Assembly: GCA_002684935.1 (NCBI GenBank)
Contig: NYWC01000023.1
Coordinates: 23,171 to 30,728 of the forward strand
Length of the DNA: 7,558 nt
From: Gammaproteobacteria bacterium
GTDB taxonomy: Bacteria > Pseudomonadota > Gammaproteobacteria > Pseudomonadales > Pseudohongiellaceae
Reading direction: 5' to 3'
The position numbers and the translations under genes are program-made. Positions 4,963 through 7,558 of the stretch are shown one piece after another. The stretch's first letter is position 1, and every line of letters starts with the position of its first letter. A model generated the notes under the pieces. It was not told where the DNA came from. It did no database searches and was given only the letters and a program-made list of their open reading frames with translations.

Positions 4963-5430
4963 ATGATAACAATCACGCCAGGCGCCAGACTTGGAACCAT
5001 CGCCGCCACGGGGCTAGCCCTGTTAAGCCTATTTCTGGGCTCCTTGGCCTTTGGGCAACCGCAATCCGCATCACCACTGGCAAACACTTCCTGGCAGCTG
5101 ATCGAAATGCGTGGCATTTCAGGATTGGTGCAGAGACCAGACAATCCCGAAAGCTATCTGCTTCGTTTTCGGCTTGAAAATCGAAGCGCCATTACCGCCG
5201 ACTGTAATGAGGCAGGTGCAACCTGGAATCACGAGGGCGAAACGCTCACCCTGACCAGGCTGGTCACAACCCGCAAACTCTGCGAGCCACCCTCCCTTTT
5301 CAACTTCTACATCATGAATCTACAAAATACCCGTCGACTGCGCCTGGAGGAAGACCGGCTTGTCCTCATTACCGAGAATGATATGGCCGAATTGATTTTT
5401 GAACCCTATGTGTTCAGGCCCACTTTTTGA
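4963..5430 (+). CDS. Exported META/HslJ-like domain protein
   Basis: A 155-residue protein with a cleavable signal peptide: hydrophobic core at about residues 11-29, and probable signal peptidase I cleavage near residues 30-37. There is no lipobox cysteine. The mature region carries a META (DUF306)-type domain: LANTSWQLIEM (39-49), YLLRF (65-69), ITADCNEAGATW (77-88), GETLTL (92-97), and a TTRKLCEPPS segment (102-111). Cys81 and Cys107 could form a disulfide in the periplasm. Family members include the heat-inducible E. coli HslJ, linked to novobiocin resistance; the biochemical role is unsettled. The gene stands between the ADP-ribosylglycohydrolase homologue and the desaturase, with its own likely promoter. 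The ATG at 4963 lacks a ribosome binding site, which fits a leaderless transcript. A periplasmic envelope-stress role is inference. Confidence 0.75.
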   Translation: MITITPGARLGTIAATGLALLSLFLGSLAFGQPQSASPLANTSWQLIEMRGISGLVQRPDNPESYLLRFRLENRSAITADCNEAGATWNHEGETLTLTRLVTTRKLCEPPSLFNFYIMNLQNTRRLRLEEDRLVLITENDMAELIFEPYVFRPTF

Positions 5431-5566
5431 GAGTTTCAAGTCGATGATGGCGTCTTTCCAGAATAAAGATCACCTTGCTGAGCGAACCTGCTCTAACCAT
5501 CTGTCTACTAATCCTGGTGTATTATCGCAGCAACTGTCAGCAGCTGCCCTTACCAGATAAATTCAA

Positions 5567-5595
5567 TTGGCAAAAAATCTCCGTTATGCCAGAAT
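5567..5595 (+). promoter_or_regulatory. Desaturase promoter with overlapping inverted repeat
   Basis: TTGGCA (5567-5572), a 17-base spacer and CAGAAT (5590-5595), with TGC directly before it, make an extended -10 promoter. Transcription would start near 5602, leaving a leader of about 27 bases with the AAGGA site. TGGCA (5568-5572) and TGCCA (5587-5591) are exact inverted repeats that cover the -35 and -10, so a dimeric repressor could bind here. The rest of the 5431-5628 gap shows only a 38-codon frame with poor support. Confidence 0.5.
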
Positions 5596-5628
5596 CTGCG
5601 AGTAGTATTTGACAAGGACGTGCCGTAA

Positions 5629-6417
5629 GTGACCCACCGTTTTGCTGCTTTTAAGCATGCTGAAGACCGAATCCCAATCGCCTGCATCCTAGCATTTAGT
5701 GCGTTGGACTTAGCGCTGTATTTCTCAGTCTCCAACCCCTATGTGTTGGGTATTTATTTCTACCTGATGATTATTCCGAAGTCGCAGATTTGCGCCTGGA
5801 ATCATCATCATCAGCATGCGCCGACCTTTCGCCAGACTGGTCTCAACCGCATCCTCGAATTTTTCTATGCGCTGCACACCGGGGTGACCACAAACCTTTG
5901 GGTTCTGCATCATGTCTATGGTCACCATCAAAACTTCCTGGATCAGACGAAAGATGAAAGCCGCTGGCTTCGCAAAGATGGCAGCCGGATGGGTGAGTTG
6001 GAATACAGCTTGAATGTTACAGCCACCGCTTACTATAGGGGTTATCTGGTTGGTAAACAGCACCCTAAAGAGCAGCGAGATTTCCTGCTGTTCAGCGCCA
6101 TTACTTCCGTGGTTCTAGCCGCGATGCTGTGGTACAAACCGTTGGCCGCGCTGTTGCTGTTTGTGATACCCATGTTCATGGGTTTATTTTTGACAGCCTG
6201 GGCAACCTTCGAGCATCACGCTGGACTGAACACCAACGATCAATTCGAAGCCTCAAACAACAATCTCAACAAATGGTACAACGTGTTTACCGGCAATCTC
6301 GGCTACCACACGGCTCACCATTACAATGGCGGCCTGCACTGGTCCAAACTGCCAAAGCTGCATGAACGCATCGCTGACAAAATTCCTGCCCATCTGATCA
6401 AGACAAACTGGGTCTAA
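5629..6417 (+). CDS. Membrane fatty acid desaturase family protein
   Basis: A 262-residue integral membrane di-iron enzyme of the FA_desaturase type, which uses O2 and electrons from a ferredoxin- or cytochrome-like donor to introduce double bonds, or to hydroxylate, acyl chains. All three histidine boxes are intact: HHHQH at 59-63, HHVYGHH at 94-100 (His95-x3-His99-His100), and HTAHH at 227-231. An extra EHH lies at 195-197. Hydrophobic segments lie around 16-50 and 153-193, placing the boxes on the cytoplasmic face. It is shorter than many acyl-lipid desaturases (300-400 residues) and has no fused electron-transfer domain, so a separate donor is needed. The exact substrate and regiochemistry cannot be told. 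The start is GTG 5629, with AAGGA (5614-5618) ten bases upstream and an in-frame stop directly before it. Confidence 0.88.
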   Translation: MTHRFAAFKHAEDRIPIACILAFSALDLALYFSVSNPYVLGIYFYLMIIPKSQICAWNHHHQHAPTFRQTGLNRILEFFYALHTGVTTNLWVLHHVYGHHQNFLDQTKDESRWLRKDGSRMGELEYSLNVTATAYYRGYLVGKQHPKEQRDFLLFSAITSVVLAAMLWYKPLAALLLFVIPMFMGLFLTAWATFEHHAGLNTNDQFEASNNNLNKWYNVFTGNLGYHTAHHYNGGLHWSKLPKLHERIADKIPAHLIKTNWV

Positions 6418-6478
6418 ACATCAGATACCAGTTGTGGCACAGTGGTCAGGGAAATTCCTATCCCGCTCTCACAAACTA

Positions 6479-6490
6479 GGGTAGTTACCC
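6479..6490. repeat. Palindrome directly before the NTF2-like gene start
   Basis: GGGTA-GT-TACCC is a perfect 12-base palindrome that ends three bases before the ATG at 6494, where a ribosome binding site would be expected. No Shine-Dalgarno sequence is otherwise visible. It could be an operator or a start-proximal hairpin, or chance. Confidence 0.3.
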
Positions 6491-6493
6491 AGC

Positions 6494-6838
6494 ATGACGG
6501 CAGATTCAATCGCTTCAGCTTACTTCGCCCTTTCCAACGCCCGCGATTTAGAGTCAATATTTGCTATGTTTGCTGCCGACGCAACCTACAGTTCGGACAA
6601 CACAGGACTGTATTTTGGGATTCAAGATATTCGAGAGATGATGAACGCCTTCTTCGGGGCTTTCCCCTCTCTACATTGGGAAGTTCACTCTCGCACCGCA
6701 CTGTCCGACCATATTGTCGAAATAGAATTTACCCTCAAAGCCAAAAACAGCGCGAATGAAGAGCTCGTTCGCCCGGGAACGGACCGCATTGTAGTAAGCG
6801 GCGGCAAGATCGCCCACGTGGAAGTTCGAAACCGTTAA
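6494..6838 (+). CDS. SnoaL/NTF2-like small protein
   Basis: A 114-residue protein with the cone-shaped alpha+beta NTF2 fold pattern: an N-terminal helix SIASAYFALSNARDLESIFAM, the strand-turn FAADATYSS, a helix QDIREMMNAFFGAFP (44-58), then strands HWEVHSRTAL, HIVEIEFTLKAK and a terminal GGKIAHVEVRN. The family includes ketosteroid-isomerase-like and polyketide-cyclase-like enzymes as well as many ligand-binding proteins. No diagnostic catalytic set is clear enough to name a reaction. There is no signal peptide, so it is cytoplasmic. It starts 76 bases after the desaturase stop on the same strand and may be read through from it. The ATG is preceded by a palindrome rather than a ribosome binding site. 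It ends just before a terminator shared with the convergent katG. Confidence 0.8.
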   Translation: MTADSIASAYFALSNARDLESIFAMFAADATYSSDNTGLYFGIQDIREMMNAFFGAFPSLHWEVHSRTALSDHIVEIEFTLKAKNSANEELVRPGTDRIVVSGGKIAHVEVRNR

Positions 6839-6866
6839 CCTGAGTAAGATGAGAAATTTCATGCAG

Positions 6867-6891
6867 AAAAAAACGGCACCGCGAGGTGCCG
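6867..6891 (-). terminator. Rho-independent terminator of katG, probably bidirectional
   Basis: CGGCACC (6874-6880) and GGTGCCG (6885-6891) form a perfect seven-pair GC-rich stem with a GCGA loop. On the minus strand the stem is followed by seven T residues (plus-strand A tract 6867-6873), a textbook terminator about 37 bases after the katG stop. On the plus strand it is followed by CTTTCTCTT, so it may also end transcription from the NTF2-like gene. Confidence 0.9.
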
Positions 6892-6928
6892 CTTTCTCTT
6901 ACTGATTATGCAGAAACCAGGATAAGGA

Positions 6929-7558
6929 TTAATTGCTCGCCATCATCTCGCCGCGCTGCCCTGCGGATAGATCGAAGCGGTCAGCCTTCATCACCTTGAT
7001 CCAGGCATCAACGAAATCGTGAACAAACTGCTCCTGGGCGTCGTTCTGCGCATAGAACTCTGACACAGCGCGCAGCTCAGAGTTTGAACCAAAGATCAGA
7101 TCAACTGGCGTGGCGGTCCACTTCACTTCGCTGGTGTTGCGGTCGCGACCCACATAGACGCCTTCATCCGAAGGTGAGCGCGCCCAGATGGTAGACATGT
7201 CCACCAGGTTAGTGAAGAAATCATTGCTGAGCGTGCCCGGGCGGTCAGTGAATACACCGTGCTGCGCCCCGTTTGTATTGGCGTCTAACACGCGCATACC
7301 GGCAATGAGAACAGTCATCTCAGGCACGTTCAGATCCAGCAGCGCAGCTTTCTCAATAAGCATCTCAGCTGGATTGCGCTCATTGGCGTTGACAAAGAAG
7401 TTGCGAAAACCATCTGCTGTGGGCTCGAGATAAGAGAATGACTCCACATCAGTTTGCTCCTGGCTAGCATCAGAGCGACCCGGCGCAAACGGTACTTCAA
7501 CTTCAATGCCAGCACGCTCAGCAGCCTGTTCGATCGCGGCAGCACCTCCCAGCACGAT
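6929..7558 (-). CDS. katG: Catalase-peroxidase KatG, C-terminal part (partial)
   Basis: About 209 C-terminal residues of a protein usually 720-750 long; the 5' part lies beyond the right edge. The visible segment matches the KatG C-terminal domain: LGGAAAIEQAAERAG, VPFAPGRSDASQEQTDVESF, ADGFRN, PEMTVLIAGMRVLDAN, GVFTDRPGTLSNDFFTNLVDM, GRDRNTSEVKWTATPVDLIFGSNSELRAVSE, then FVHDFVDAWIKVMKADRFDL. KatG is a haem enzyme that destroys hydrogen peroxide by catalase and peroxidase reactions. Its haem site and Met-Tyr-Trp crosslink lie in the N-terminal domain, not seen here. The C-terminal domain has lost haem and supports folding of the active domain. The reading frame is continuous to the edge with no start codon in the window. 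The stop at 6929-6931 is followed by a strong terminator. Confidence 0.97.
   Translation of the reverse strand: MVLGGAAAIEQAAERAGIEVEVPFAPGRSDASQEQTDVESFSYLEPTADGFRNFFVNANERNPAEMLIEKAALLDLNVPEMTVLIAGMRVLDANTNGAQHGVFTDRPGTLSNDFFTNLVDMSTIWARSPSDEGVYVGRDRNTSEVKWTATPVDLIFGSNSELRAVSEFYAQNDAQEQFVHDFVDAWIKVMKADRFDLSAGQRGEMMASN

Noticed and set aside
5444..5560. 38-codon plus-strand frame between the META gene and the desaturase
   Set aside because: It begins with two ATGs but has only a weak GAGAG upstream and no recognisable sequence; probably chance.
6442..6759. 105-codon plus-strand frame overlapping the NTF2-like gene
   Set aside because: Its product is Arg-rich and aperiodic, typical of a shifted frame; the 6494 frame has the NTF2 pattern and the characteristic C-terminus.
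7188..7433. 81-codon plus-strand frame
   Set aside because: It is antisense to katG, which is unambiguous in this stretch.

Overview
The window looks like chromosomal DNA of a free-living, probably aquatic or marine, gammaproteobacterium of about 50% GC. This is inferred from protein content and style: a proteobacterial 24-mer bacterioferritin, a Fur box, a single-domain HNH protein, a three-His-box membrane desaturase and a KatG C-terminus. No taxonomic marker is present. I see no rRNA, tRNA, CRISPR array, insertion sequence or prophage gene.

Layout. (1) Positions 1-707: a bacterioferritin subunit gene on the minus strand, with a good sigma70-type promoter and a strong Fur box upstream of it. 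A Shine-Dalgarno sequence overlaps its stop codon at the very edge of the window, so a second gene, possibly a partner subunit, probably follows outside. (2) 708-2213: a plus-strand NhaC-family (COG1757) transporter. (3) 2214-3113: a small minus-strand HNH protein, then a poorly coding stretch with at most one tiny ORF. (4) 3114-3810: a minus-strand lipoprotein and a very small zinc-ribbon protein, both facing away from the next gene, with an FNR/ANR-like box between the divergent genes. (5) 3811-6838: four plus-strand genes: an atypical ADP-ribosylglycohydrolase/J1-crystallin homologue, an exported META/HslJ-like protein, a membrane fatty acid desaturase and a SnoaL/NTF2-like protein. (6) 6839-7558: a rho-independent terminator, then the 3' end of katG on the minus strand, which runs off the right edge.

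How the genes might work together. The window does not read as one pathway. A loose theme is iron and oxidative stress: Fur-linked bacterioferritin, catalase-peroxidase, a possible redox-sensing box beside a zinc ribbon, and a META-domain protein. The desaturase adds membrane-lipid adjustment. The genes have their own promoters and varied orientations, so this is mostly a mosaic of independent units.

Most notable points. The bacterioferritin keeps the haem-ligand Met52 but has three of six ferroxidase ligands replaced, and the inner-surface iron site is also lost. Two genes share almost the same 12 bases ending in the start codon, placed so that transcription would begin at the ATG (leaderless mRNAs). 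The ADP-ribosylglycohydrolase homologue lacks the canonical metal-binding motifs. I found no convincing wholly new multi-gene system.
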